From NCBI RefSeq assembly GCF_006385595.1, contig NZ_CP041046.1:1550001-1614000 (forward strand): DNA of 64,000 bases, written 5' to 3'. Of the stretch, positions 17,717 through 25,447 are shown in pieces. A program made the position numbers and the translations under genes. Numbering within the stretch: the first letter of the stretch is position 1; every line of letters begins with the position of its first letter. The notes under the pieces were generated by a model, which was not told the origin of the DNA, made no database searches, and saw only the letters and a program-made list of their open reading frames with translations. The DNA comes from Luteibacter pinisoli. GTDB taxonomy: Bacteria; Pseudomonadota; Gammaproteobacteria; Xanthomonadales; Rhodanobacteraceae.

Positions 17717-18055
17717 ATGAATGCCGAACGATTCGTTCAGGCCCTGCAGGATGCCGTAGTTCGCGACAACCTCGCGGTCTACGCGGACCTGTTCAGGATG
17801 ACCCCCGAGCAAGCCGTGGACCCGCACTGGGTGCGCGCGCTGTCGCTGTTCCAGAACCTTGACGCCGAAGGCAAGGCCACCCTGATGGACATCGTCTGCC
17901 AGGTGATGGTCGAAACCACCGCGAACCTGCTGGGTATCGCCGATGGCTGCTGCCCGGTGGCGGGGGTGAAGGGCTCGGTGGGCCTGGTGGTGAATGGCCG
18001 GCCGATTGGTGGCGAGTTGCAGGAGCTGTTCCTGGAGCTCAACGAAGCGGGCTGA
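17717..18055 (+). CDS. Small cytoplasmic protein of unknown function
   Basis: A 112-residue protein, mostly predicted helix in the first 75 residues (RFVQALQDAVVRDNLAVYADLF, HWVRALSLFQNLDAEGKATL), then a Cys pair in DGCCPVAGVKGS and a short strand-loop-helix end. No family is recognised. No signal peptide. Typical high-GC codon use and a full ORF from the first ATG support it as real. Confidence 0.55.
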   Translation: MNAERFVQALQDAVVRDNLAVYADLFRMTPEQAVDPHWVRALSLFQNLDAEGKATLMDIVCQVMVETTANLLGIADGCCPVAGVKGSVGLVVNGRPIGGELQELFLELNEAG

Positions 18056-18110
18056 CGAACGCCCGGCGTGGCTGGCATAGTCGGGGTTCGTTTTCCCCGC
18101 AAGGCCTCCC

Positions 18111-19079
18111 ATGCGTTCCACCGCCCTGAAGGCCGTGGCGATCGCGCTGCTGTCGGCGCTGTTCTTCACGCTCACCTATGTGCTCAACCGCGCCGTCGTC
18201 AGTGGTGGCGGCCACTGGCAGTGGGCGGTGGTCCTCCGTTACCTGTTCACGCTGCCCCTGTTGGCGGTGGTGCTGCCTTTCCAGGGTGGCCTGGGCCGGT
18301 TGCCTGCGGAGATGCGCGCGCACCCGCGTGCGTGGCTCGGGTGGAGTTCGGTCGGCTTCGTGCTGTTCGGTGTTCCGCTGACGTGGGCGGCAAGCAGCGG
18401 GCCGTCGTGGCTCATCGCCGGCAGCTTCCAGATGACCGTGCTGGCGGGGCCGGTGATGGCGCCGTTTATCTACCGCGACGAGCGCGCCCGCTGGCACGGC
18501 GGCGCGTTGGGTATCGGCGCGCTGATCGTGGCCGGCGTGATGCTGCTGCAGTTCGGCAACGCGCACGGCTCGCTTGATGCGTCCGCATGGCTTGCCGCGG
18601 GTGCGGTGGTGCTGGCGGCGTTTGCGTATCCCCTGGGCAACCGGAAGATCCTCCTCCACCTGGAGCGCACGGGCACGAAGCTGGGCCCGGTGCAGCGCGT
18701 GTTCGGGATGACCCTGGCGAGCTGGCCGCTGTGGCTCGTGTTCGCGGCGGTGACGTGGGCGACCATCGGGCCGCCGACGATGCATGAGGCGCTGCTCGCC
18801 GGTGGCGTGGCGCTGTCGTCCGGCGTCATTGCCACCGTGCTGTTCTTCCACGCCACCGAGCTCGTTGGCCGGCAGCCAACGGCGCTGGCCGCGGTGGAAG
18901 CGATGCAGGCGGCGGAGTTGCTGTTTGCCACGGTGATCGGGGTCACCTTCCTGCATGAATCCCTGCCGGGCGTGCTATCGGGCGTGGGCGCGCTGGTGAT
19001 CGTCGTCGGCATCTTGCTGTTCGCCTGGGTGAGCGGGCGGGAAGGGCACACCGACGACCTGGGCGATCGCGGCGCTTGA
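18111..19079 (+). CDS. DMT-superfamily multidrug efflux-type transporter
   Basis: A 322-residue inner-membrane protein with about ten hydrophobic segments, first at residues 6-25. It matches the multidrug-resistance efflux (EmrE-like) branch of the drug/metabolite transporter superfamily: two half-repeats, with GSFQMTVLAGPVMAPFIYRDE in the first half and VEAMQAAELLFATVIGVTFLHE in the second. The Glu/Asp at the end of the second-half helix is the usual family position. Substrate is unknown. It stands alone with its own start, 55 bases after the preceding small gene. Confidence 0.85.
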   Translation: MRSTALKAVAIALLSALFFTLTYVLNRAVVSGGGHWQWAVVLRYLFTLPLLAVVLPFQGGLGRLPAEMRAHPRAWLGWSSVGFVLFGVPLTWAASSGPSWLIAGSFQMTVLAGPVMAPFIYRDERARWHGGALGIGALIVAGVMLLQFGNAHGSLDASAWLAAGAVVLAAFAYPLGNRKILLHLERTGTKLGPVQRVFGMTLASWPLWLVFAAVTWATIGPPTMHEALLAGGVALSSGVIATVLFFHATELVGRQPTALAAVEAMQAAELLFATVIGVTFLHESLPGVLSGVGALVIVVGILLFAWVSGREGHTDDLGDRGA

Positions 19080-19133
19080 CGCCACGCCAACAGGTAGGCC
19101 GCGTACGCTGGCGCCGCTAACGGAGCCTTTGCC

Positions 19134-19586
19134 ATGAAAACCGCCGTCTTCCTCCTTCTCCTCGCACTGCCCCTGGCAGGCCACGCCGAGCCGCCCCCGG
19201 GCACCCACGGGCAGAAAGCGCCGGCCGCCGAGCCGATGAAACGCTTCCAGTGGCGTGACGAAGCTGCGGGGTACACCTTCGTCGCACCGCCGCGCTGGGC
19301 GGAGAAAGTGCGGGCCGTGCCGCTGACGTCGGCGGAGCTGGCTCGGTCCGGCGCGACGAGCGGGGTGAAGTTCGTGGCCGGGTCGAAGACCTTGCTGGTG
19401 CTGCTGTCGTCGGATGACGAGCGGGCGAAGGCGGTGACGGATGCGGGGAATCGTGAGCTGTCGCGGCATGAGGGGCATATTGTGGCGGTGCATGCCGAGA
19501 GTGATTCGGGGGAGCTGGCTTTGACCGATGAAGAACTCGGCAACGCCGTGCAGTGGGACGGAGTCGGCGCAACTTCGCTGCGATAG
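19134..19586 (+). CDS. Exported protein of unknown function at the island edge
   Basis: A 150-residue protein with signal peptide MKTAVFLLLLALPLAGHA and a predicted periplasmic domain (RDEAAGYTFVAPPRWAEKV; VKFVAGSKTLLVLLSSDDE). No family recognised. The last 30 codons run into a stretch whose composition changes towards AT-rich, and a different frame that looks coding (19553-19732) overlaps its end. The true C-terminus may have been replaced at a recombination joint. Confidence 0.6.
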   Translation: MKTAVFLLLLALPLAGHAEPPPGTHGQKAPAAEPMKRFQWRDEAAGYTFVAPPRWAEKVRAVPLTSAELARSGATSGVKFVAGSKTLLVLLSSDDERAKAVTDAGNRELSRHEGHIVAVHAESDSGELALTDEELGNAVQWDGVGATSLR

Positions 19587-19732
19587 GCGAAATCAGCTAC
19601 AAGCAGCGTCGGAAATCGCTGACATCCAGCCCGACGCCGAACAACTACTGTCGCTACTGTCCCGCTGACCTCGAGACCCGGTGTCTTGAACAGCGCGTGG
19701 ACGACTATGGAGTGATTGCTAACGCTGGCTAG
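19553..19732 (+). pseudogene. Possible gene remnant or small ORF with CxxC
   Basis: A 59-codon frame from GTG 19553 to TAG 19730-19732. It overlaps the end of the previous gene in another frame and fills the otherwise empty gap before the lysozyme-like gene. The product contains an NNYCRYCPADLETRC stretch (CxxC plus a third Cys), looks protein-like and has no Shine-Dalgarno. I read it as the C-terminal remnant of a displaced gene, but it could be a small protein or chance. Confidence 0.3.
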
Positions 19733-19756
19733 AGCCAACTTACATGGAGAAGGCAC

Positions 19757-20464
19757 ATGGCAGGACCGCCGAGGAAAAGGAATTCGCCCGATCACATCGA
19801 TCCGCCGGTAGATCTACCCGCAGTTCCGGTGAGGGAAAACCGGCCGCGTGATCCCGCGCCGCGCCCGCCCGCACCGCGCCCACCTGCACCGCCAGGGCAC
19901 ATTGGCCCTGTCCCGGGTATGGGTTCGAGCCCGGGCGCACGTTTAACGCCATACCAGCGTGGTGCTTACAAATTCACCACGCCGGGTGGCCGCCGCTACA
20001 GCCTTCAAATGCGCCTTGGACCCTCACAAGAGGCGTTACTGAACCAGATCATCGACTACGGGTTCGGACTGGCTGTTTCGGAAGAGACGATGAGTATCGT
20101 CGCGGTCACTGCATTTCAGGAAAGCTCCTTCGGGATCAAGAATACGAACCCTGAATCAAGTGCCTTTGGCGTGTTCCAGTTCACGAGAGGTACCTGGTCT
20201 GATCACTACAAACATCTGAATCGAGAGAGCACGTCCGACCAGGTCTCGGCCATGTATGACCGAGTTGAGTATTTTCGTCATCGGTACACACAGCACCTTG
20301 CTGAGGGAAAGATCTCCAGATCCATGACCTTCCCCGAATATGCCTACGCCAATCACAAGCAGGGGCAATCAAGGCCGCAGACTTTCGAAACGAACGGCGA
20401 GACTCAGGAGGCTCTGGCCTCGTTTCGAGACAAGTGGCTGATCCTGTCGCTCCACGCTGAATAA
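19757..20464 (+). CDS. Lysozyme/SLT-like protein with Pro-rich N-terminus (effector candidate)
   Basis: A 235-residue protein with a good Shine-Dalgarno (GGAGAAGG) and no signal peptide. Residues 1-60 are Pro/Arg-rich and likely disordered. From about residue 85 the pattern is that of a lysozyme-like transglycosylase: VTAFQESSFGIKNTN with a candidate catalytic Glu at 122, then SSAFGVFQF with G138 and Q141 as in the family's GA.G.MQ motif. The frame is AT-richer than neighbours, with codons such as TTA, AGA and ATA that are rare elsewhere. Two related exported proteins follow, the first six bases later. The arrangement, unsignalled wall hydrolase then periplasmic proteins, is that of a secreted antibacterial effector with immunity proteins. 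No delivery-domain signature (XVIPCD, PAAR, VgrG or MIX) is visible, so the secretion route is unknown. Confidence 0.65.
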   Translation: MAGPPRKRNSPDHIDPPVDLPAVPVRENRPRDPAPRPPAPRPPAPPGHIGPVPGMGSSPGARLTPYQRGAYKFTTPGGRRYSLQMRLGPSQEALLNQIIDYGFGLAVSEETMSIVAVTAFQESSFGIKNTNPESSAFGVFQFTRGTWSDHYKHLNRESTSDQVSAMYDRVEYFRHRYTQHLAEGKISRSMTFPEYAYANHKQGQSRPQTFETNGETQEALASFRDKWLILSLHAE

Positions 20465-20470
20465 GCACGC

Positions 20471-21001
20471 ATGAAAAAATCTTCCTCTCTCGTCGTCCTT
20501 GCGATTCTCTGCGCGTTCGTTGACGACTGCCTGGGATGCCGGCTCGGGGACGCTCGCTATCGGTATACGGCCTCTAAAGGCCCGAGCGTTGCTCGATTCG
20601 TTGCTCGTAAGGGCGCCGAGAGGGGGGATGCTGCAATCGCTCTTCGGATCGACGTGTCGAAGACGACGCGCTTGGATCGGAGAGCTCGGGATCAGTACCT
20701 AACCGTGTTGTATGGCCTCTCGGAAGGAAAAAGTCAGCACATCAACCTGCAGAAGCTGGATGACCCCCATGGTTCCCCTCGACCAAAGCAACGCTTGCAG
20801 GAGCGTGATGTAGACCTTAGCCAGGTAGGCAAACTCTATGTGTGGAACCTGGCGCATCAGTCGAGCGCCGAGGTTCCAGTGTGGGGCGGTTCGGCTCCCG
20901 CGTATCTCTTCCTGCCTAGTCTTGCCACGGCGCTGAGCAACGTTGACGACGTGTCGTTTGGTGAGGGAGTGTTTGAGCTTAGCGGTTGTGAAAAAAACTA
21001 A
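20471..21001 (+). CDS. Exported Cys-paired protein, immunity candidate 1
   Basis: A 176-residue protein beginning six bases after the lysozyme-like gene, so co-transcribed. A signal peptide ends at about DCLG, giving a mature chain that begins CRLGDARYRYTASKG and ends FELSGCEKN. The next gene encodes a paralogue with the same frame of features: an initial Cys, a RYRYT/HYRYT motif, a near C-terminal PAYLFLPSL/PHYIFLPQM motif, and a final Cys a few residues before the end. The terminal Cys pair suggests a periplasmic disulfide. The sequence before Cys (CLG) is not a good lipobox. I do not recognise a family. Position and paralogy suggest protection against the upstream wall hydrolase. Confidence 0.6.
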   Translation: MKKSSSLVVLAILCAFVDDCLGCRLGDARYRYTASKGPSVARFVARKGAERGDAAIALRIDVSKTTRLDRRARDQYLTVLYGLSEGKSQHINLQKLDDPHGSPRPKQRLQERDVDLSQVGKLYVWNLAHQSSAEVPVWGGSAPAYLFLPSLATALSNVDDVSFGEGVFELSGCEKN

Positions 21002-21557
21002 TTATCTCCCCATCCATCGGGTTCGACATCGATCCGTTCGAATATTTGCAGGCGCGTCGGTCCTGCTTTTAACGTGGGTGGAAGGTATTTTCGCTTGCCC
21101 CGTCGAGAAAGCACACTATCGCTACACGGTGCCCATCTATGAGGCGACGGCGTCGTTTGTGGATGTCGAAAGTCCTTTGGGCCCCTCGAAGAGACGGCGC
21201 GCGGCGCTTCACCTCCGGATACCGTTTTTTCCATCGAACGAAAGTGCGGCCTTTCTTGAGGACTGGTTCCTGTTCGATCAGGGGTCGAGCAGGCGCATTT
21301 ATCTGATGGAAAGCACGAGCAGGTCTACCCCGTCCTGGTCCCTATGGGAGGTGCCGCATGCTGACGGACCGCTTCAAGCGCTTGAGAACTACTTTGCCTG
21401 GGACGAGAATCATGTGCTGATTCAGGATTATCCTGTGCCAGGCGACAGGGCGCCTCATTACATTTTTCTCCCGCAAATGGGGACGTATCTGCCGGGTCCC
21501 GGGTCGGGAAGGACTGATGTTGGCATGTTCGCTTTCGAGAGCTGCGATAGCGAATGA
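20988..21557 (+). CDS. Exported Cys-paired protein, immunity candidate 2 (paralogue)
   Basis: A 189-residue protein. I choose the GTG at 20988 (start MKKTNYLPIH); it overlaps the previous gene's stop by 14 bases and gives an n-region with several Arg/Lys and a hydrophobic core (FAGASVLLLTWVEGIFA). TTG 20943 is possible but lengthens the n-region. The mature part begins CPVEKAHYRYTVPIYE and ends FAFESCDSE, matching its neighbour in the first Cys, the YRYT motif, PHYIFLP and the last Cys. Overall identity is low, so the pair diverged long ago or under pressure. Lower GC, as for the whole trio. Followed by an inverted repeat. Confidence 0.6.
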   Translation: MKKTNYLPIHRVRHRSVRIFAGASVLLLTWVEGIFACPVEKAHYRYTVPIYEATASFVDVESPLGPSKRRRAALHLRIPFFPSNESAAFLEDWFLFDQGSSRRIYLMESTSRSTPSWSLWEVPHADGPLQALENYFAWDENHVLIQDYPVPGDRAPHYIFLPQMGTYLPGPGSGRTDVGMFAFESCDSE

Positions 21558-21611
21558 TTGAGACGTTTTAGGTATTGAACGAAACGTCCAGCGGTATCGA
21601 TTCGTCTCAAT
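21557..21611. repeat. Nested inverted repeats between the trio and the MFS gene
   Basis: ATTGAGACG (21557-21565) is the reverse complement of CGTCTCAAT (21603-21611). Inside it GACGTTT (21562-21568) pairs with AAACGTC (21582-21588). It starts at the stop codon of the second immunity-like gene and ends before the MFS start. Could be a terminator, an operator or the scar of an insertion end; there is no T-run. Confidence 0.35.
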
Positions 21612-21657
21612 TCAGGGTCTAGCCTAGGCACACTGGCTCATTCCCTGGAGGTCCCTC

Positions 21658-22881
21658 GTGGACGGCTCGTCACCCGCTACGCCGGCGGTGCTCGATCGGC
21701 GTATTCGCCACGGCACGCCGGCGTTCCGGCGCACCAATCTCGCCTTGTTCTCCTCGGGTTTCGCGACATTCGGCCTGCTGTATTGCGTGCAGCCGCTGAT
21801 GCCGGCGCTGTCTCGCGACTTTGGCGTGGATGCGGCCACCAGTTCGCTGTCACTGTCGCTGACCACGGCGGTGATGGCGGTGGGCATGCTGTTCGCCGGC
21901 GTCATCTCCGACGCGTTCGGTCGCAAGCCCATCATGCTGGCATCGCTGCTGGCCTCGTCGCTGCTGGTGCTGCTGACGGCGGTGTCGCCGAGCTGGACCT
22001 TGCTGCTTGCGGCGCGCGCCTTGCTCGGCGTGACGCTGGCGGGCCTACCTGCGGTGGCGATGACCTACCTCAGCGAAGAAGTGCACGGGGAATCGCTAGG
22101 TTTCGCGATGGGCCTCTACATCGGCGGCAACGCGATTGGCGGCATGAGCGGCCGGCTGATTTCAGGCTTCACCGCTGACCATGCGTCGTGGCGCGTTGCC
22201 GTCGCCGTCATTGGCGCGCTTGGCCTGCTTGCCGCGTTCCTCGTCGCCAAGGGCCTTCCGCCGTCCCTGCACTTTGAGAAACGCCGTGCCCAGCCGCGCG
22301 CGTTGCTGCCCGTCTTCGGCACCCTGCTGAAGGACAAGGGGCTGCCCTGGCTGTTCGCCGAAGGGTTCCTGCTGATGGGTGCGTTCGTCACCATCTACAA
22401 CTACGTGTCGTATCGCCTGCTGGCGCCGCCGTTTTCACTGTCGCAATCACACGTCGGTGCCATTTTCATGGTGTACCTGATCGGCGTCGGCGCATCGGCG
22501 TGGATGGGATCGCTGGCTGGCAAGCTCGGTCGTGGCAAGGTGATGTGGACGGCACTGGTGTTGATGCTCGCCGGCGTGGCGCTTACGGCCAGCACATCAC
22601 TGCCGGCCATCGTGGCAGGCATCGCGCTGATCACGTTCGGCTTCTTCGGCGGCCACTCCATCGCCAGCGGCTGGGTGGGCCTGCGCGCGAACGGCGCCAA
22701 GGCGCATGCCTCGTCGATGTACCTGTTCTCGTACTACATGGGCTCCAGCATTGCGGGCTCGGTGGGCGGCCTGGCCTGGACGCACTTCAGCTGGGCGGGC
22801 GTGGCGACGTACGTGGCAGCGTTGGTCATCGCCGGCTTCGCGATCTCGCTCAAGCTGCGCTTACTGAAGCCCCAGAAATGA
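21658..22881 (+). CDS. MFS transporter (YnfM-like exporter)
   Basis: A 407-residue inner-membrane protein with 12 predicted helices. GTG start with GGAGG seven bases upstream. Motif A-like VISDAFGRKPIML between helices 2 and 3 and LSEEVHGESLGFAMGLYIGGNAIGGMSGRLISG fragments (YIGGNAIGG, SGRLISG) resemble the YnfM branch of sugar/drug exporters. In related genomes such genes often sit next to a LysR regulator, and here one lies 760 bases away on the opposite strand beyond a PemK-like gene. Substrate unknown. A terminator-like hairpin follows at once. Confidence 0.88.
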   Translation: MDGSSPATPAVLDRRIRHGTPAFRRTNLALFSSGFATFGLLYCVQPLMPALSRDFGVDAATSSLSLSLTTAVMAVGMLFAGVISDAFGRKPIMLASLLASSLLVLLTAVSPSWTLLLAARALLGVTLAGLPAVAMTYLSEEVHGESLGFAMGLYIGGNAIGGMSGRLISGFTADHASWRVAVAVIGALGLLAAFLVAKGLPPSLHFEKRRAQPRALLPVFGTLLKDKGLPWLFAEGFLLMGAFVTIYNYVSYRLLAPPFSLSQSHVGAIFMVYLIGVGASAWMGSLAGKLGRGKVMWTALVLMLAGVALTASTSLPAIVAGIALITFGFFGGHSIASGWVGLRANGAKAHASSMYLFSYYMGSSIAGSVGGLAWTHFSWAGVATYVAALVIAGFAISLKLRLLKPQK

Positions 22882-22884
22882 CGA

Positions 22885-22908
22885 GGCCCCGGGGATTAGC
22901 CCGGGGCC
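22885..22908 (+). terminator. GC-rich hairpin after the MFS gene
   Basis: Perfect 9-bp stem GGCCCCGGG (22885-22893) with CCCGGGGCC (22900-22908) and a 6-base loop, 4 bases after the MFS stop. No T-run follows, so termination may be partial or Rho-assisted. Confidence 0.6.
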
Positions 22909-23057
22909 CTGGCTAGGATTGAAGGCTCGTCAGCGCCTTCGTTCCTGCTGCAATTGCCACCTTCAAGAGGTCTGACTGCAGACTTGGAGGTCGTATGTTT
23001 CCGACAGGGTGGAATCTATGGGCAAGCGGATTCGCTGTCAAACCATGCGGCTAGACG

Positions 23058-23576
23058 CTAGTCAGCGCTGACCGTGTTTGGTGCATCGCTGCTCGCTACG
23101 GCGCCAGTTGCCCTGTCATCTGTCTGGATTACTTCAGTGGAAGCAGGGCGGAAGAGGCTTGCGTCAATATTGAGAACAGTCGCAAGCGCCTTCTTCACCG
23201 CAACGTACGTCGCCATGTCTGTGCGACCGTCCTGAAAGACCCGTCGGCCACTCCTCATCGGCGCCTCGTAGCGATTGAGGCGTCCCCAGCCTACGGTTGA
23301 GATCATGTCGCACTTTGCCCAACGTTCACCGCTGCGGTGTTGCGCCGCCGCCGGCAGGCACTCGACGGGTACACGGACATGCCAGGGCATGACCTGCTCT
23401 GGCGCCGTCATGCTTATCGGCACTACGTTGACGAGCTTGCCTCGTCCCTGCAGCGGCTTGTTCATGACGATGACGAGGCGATCTTTCGTCATTTCGCCGT
23501 CGACGAGTTCGCTTTGATCCGTGGGGAAATGACAGATGAGAATCTCACCCGGCTTAGGTTTGTTGCTGATCGGCAT
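23058..23576 (-). CDS. PemK/MazF-superfamily protein (YifN-like), orphan
   Basis: A 172-residue protein matching the PemK-like toxin-type fold: KPGEILICHFP near the start, KDRLVIVMNKP, VNVVPIS and WAKCDMISTVGWGRLNR. Typical MazF/PemK toxins are about 110 residues; this longer form, with a C-terminal extension after KKALATVLNI, resembles the uncharacterised YifN group. The ATG at 23576 is preferred to a TTG at 23612. The gap to the flanking LysR gene is only 64 bases and no antitoxin-like ORF lies on either side, so it is not an ordinary toxin-antitoxin pair. Moderately AT-richer than housekeeping neighbours, so acquisition by transfer is likely. Confidence 0.75.
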   Translation of the reverse strand: MPISNKPKPGEILICHFPTDQSELVDGEMTKDRLVIVMNKPLQGRGKLVNVVPISMTAPEQVMPWHVRVPVECLPAAAQHRSGERWAKCDMISTVGWGRLNRYEAPMRSGRRVFQDGRTDMATYVAVKKALATVLNIDASLFRPASTEVIQTDDRATGAVASSDAPNTVSAD

Positions 23577-23640
23577 GCGAAGCGTCCTTGCTTCGTTGTA
23601 GGTGGCCGGCAAGTATATCTATCCAACATGAAGCGACGCC

Positions 23641-24531
23641 TCAAGCCCTCAGCATCAACTGCATAAAGGCCTTCACCAGCGGCGATGTATCAGAGCGGCG
23701 GTGCACGAGGTGCAAGGCGCTTGCCGCATCCGGCGAATCGATCGGGACGTAGGTGACGCCTTCGACATGCAGCAGGCGCATGGATTCCGGCAGCACGGCG
23801 ACGCCGAGGCCGGCGGCGACGAGGCCGACCATGGTGGCGGATTCGCCGGCTTCCTGCGCGATGCGCGGGGCGAAGCCGGCGTTGCGGCACATGAGCTGTA
23901 CCTGGGCGGCGACGCCGGTGCCCGCGTTGCGGCTGAAGACGACGAAGGGTTCGGCGGCGAGTTGCTCGACACGCACGCGCGGACGGCGGCCCTTCGCCAG
24001 CGGATGATCCGCGCGCAACACCGCCACCAGCGGATCGTCGACGAGCTTGCGTGCCACGAGGGGCGGCGGAAGCTCCGTGCCGCGGATGAGTCCCACCTGC
24101 TGCGTGCCTTCGAGAAGGCGCTCAATCTGCTGCAGGGTGTTGTGTTCCTTCAACACCAGGCGCACGGCAGGGTAGGCCTCGCGGAACGCACGCACGGCCC
24201 GCGGGAACCGCGCGATCAACGGCGTGCTCTGGGTGAAGCCGACATGCAGTTCGCCGATCTCGCCGCGTTCGGCGCGGCGTGCCATGTCGCCGGCGTTTTC
24301 CACGCGCTCGATGATGTCGCGCGCGGCATCGAGGTAAACGCGGCCGGCATCGGTCAGTTCGACGCGCCGGTTGGTCCGGCGTAGCAAGCGCAGCCCGAGC
24401 TGCGCTTCGAGGTCACGGATCTGCTGGCTGAGCGGCGGCTGGGAGATCCCCAGCCGCTCGGCGGCACGGCTGAAATGCAGCTCGTCGGCGACGGCGATGA
24501 AATAACGCAGGTGCCGTAGCTCGATGACCAT
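23641..24531 (-). CDS. LysR-family transcriptional regulator
   Basis: A 296-residue regulator with N-terminal winged HTH (ELRHLRYFIAVADELHFSRAAERL, then ISQPPLSQQIRDLE) and a C-terminal periplasmic-binding-protein-like effector domain (about residues 90-295). It resembles the CynR/BenM/CatM-like branch with FTQSTPLIARFPRAVRAF. It begins five bases after the tesB stop on the same strand, so it may be read through from tesB. The usual target would be a neighbouring transporter; the MFS exporter beyond the PemK-like gene is a candidate. Confidence 0.93.
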   Translation of the reverse strand: MVIELRHLRYFIAVADELHFSRAAERLGISQPPLSQQIRDLEAQLGLRLLRRTNRRVELTDAGRVYLDAARDIIERVENAGDMARRAERGEIGELHVGFTQSTPLIARFPRAVRAFREAYPAVRLVLKEHNTLQQIERLLEGTQQVGLIRGTELPPPLVARKLVDDPLVAVLRADHPLAKGRRPRVRVEQLAAEPFVVFSRNAGTGVAAQVQLMCRNAGFAPRIAQEAGESATMVGLVAAGLGVAVLPESMRLLHVEGVTYVPIDSPDAASALHLVHRRSDTSPLVKAFMQLMLRA

Positions 24532-24536
24532 GCCGT

Positions 24537-25403
24537 TTAGCCGGGCCGGACCCGGATCAGGCCTTCCTGCGCGGTGCTGGCCACCAGCTGGCCGTCACGC
24601 GAATAGATCATGCCGCGGGCGAGGCCGCGGCCGCCCTGCGAGGTGGGGCTGTCGAACGAGTACAGCAGCCACTCGTCGATGCGGAACGGCCGGTGGAACC
24701 ACAGGGCGTGGTCCAGGCTGGCCATCTGCATGTTGCGGGTGAGGTAGGAGATGCCATGCGGCAACGTGGCCGTGCCGATCAGGTGGAAGTCGGACGCGTA
24801 GGCAAGCAGCGCCTGGTGCAGCGCCAGGGTGTCTTCGATCGGCGCCGTCAGGCGGAACCAGATGTGCTGGTACGGCGGGCGCTTGGCGGGGCGCAGTTCA
24901 TCGCGCGGCCACACGTGGCGGAACTCGAACGGGCCATCCTTGCCGAGCCAGCGCTGGGTTTTCTCCGGCAGGCGCGATAGCTGTTCCAGCGAAAGGGCTG
25001 GCATGGCTTCGACGTCTTCCGGTGCGGGCACCTCAGGCATCGACATCTGGTGTTCGTAGCCGGTCTCCGGCACCTGGAACGAGATGGAGCCGTTGAGGAT
25101 GGGCTGGCCGTGCTGGATGGCGACGACACGGCGGGCCGAGAACGACCCACCGTCACGGGTGCGCTCCACGCTGTAGACGATGGGCGCGTCGATGTCGCCG
25201 GCGCGCAGGAAGTACGCGTGCAGCGAATGGGCAACGCGGTCGTCCGGCACGGTGCGCTGGGCGGCGGAGAGCGCCTGGCCCAGTACCTGGCCGCCGAACA
25301 CGAACTTGGTGCCGATGTCCCGGCTCTGCCCGCGGAACAGGTTGTCTTCGAGGCGTTCGAGTTCGAGCAGGTCGACAAGCTCGCCGACGTGGTTGTCGTG
25401 CAT
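24537..25403 (-). CDS. tesB: Acyl-CoA thioesterase II
   Basis: Hydrolyses medium- and long-chain acyl-CoA to free fatty acid and CoA in the cytoplasm. The 288-residue double hot-dog protein closely follows E. coli TesB (286 residues). The catalytic site residues are visible: D205 in AYASDFHLIG, S229 (Thr in E. coli) in MASLDHALWFHRPF and Q279 in TAQEGL. FRGQS near residue 24 and FGGQVLGQAL are family hallmarks. Starts at ATG 25403 with weak Shine-Dalgarno GGGAC. Upstream of the LysR gene by five bases. Confidence 0.96.
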   Translation of the reverse strand: MHDNHVGELVDLLELERLEDNLFRGQSRDIGTKFVFGGQVLGQALSAAQRTVPDDRVAHSLHAYFLRAGDIDAPIVYSVERTRDGGSFSARRVVAIQHGQPILNGSISFQVPETGYEHQMSMPEVPAPEDVEAMPALSLEQLSRLPEKTQRWLGKDGPFEFRHVWPRDELRPAKRPPYQHIWFRLTAPIEDTLALHQALLAYASDFHLIGTATLPHGISYLTRNMQMASLDHALWFHRPFRIDEWLLYSFDSPTSQGGRGLARGMIYSRDGQLVASTAQEGLIRVRPG

Positions 25404-25447
25404 GGGGGTCCCTTGGACGGTGCGCGGTAGGCGCTGATTATAGGGAA

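Noticed and set aside
19757..20464. XVIPCD-bearing type IV secretion effector (as in Xanthomonas)
   Set aside because: About 95 residues follow the lysozyme motif but the conserved XVIPCD motifs are not visible, so I do not assign that secretion route.
22994..23053. Tiny ORF of 19 codons with GGAG ribosome site between MFS and PemK-like genes
   Set aside because: Too short to judge, no conserved feature; an antitoxin for the PemK-like protein would be expected to be longer and upstream of it on the minus strand.
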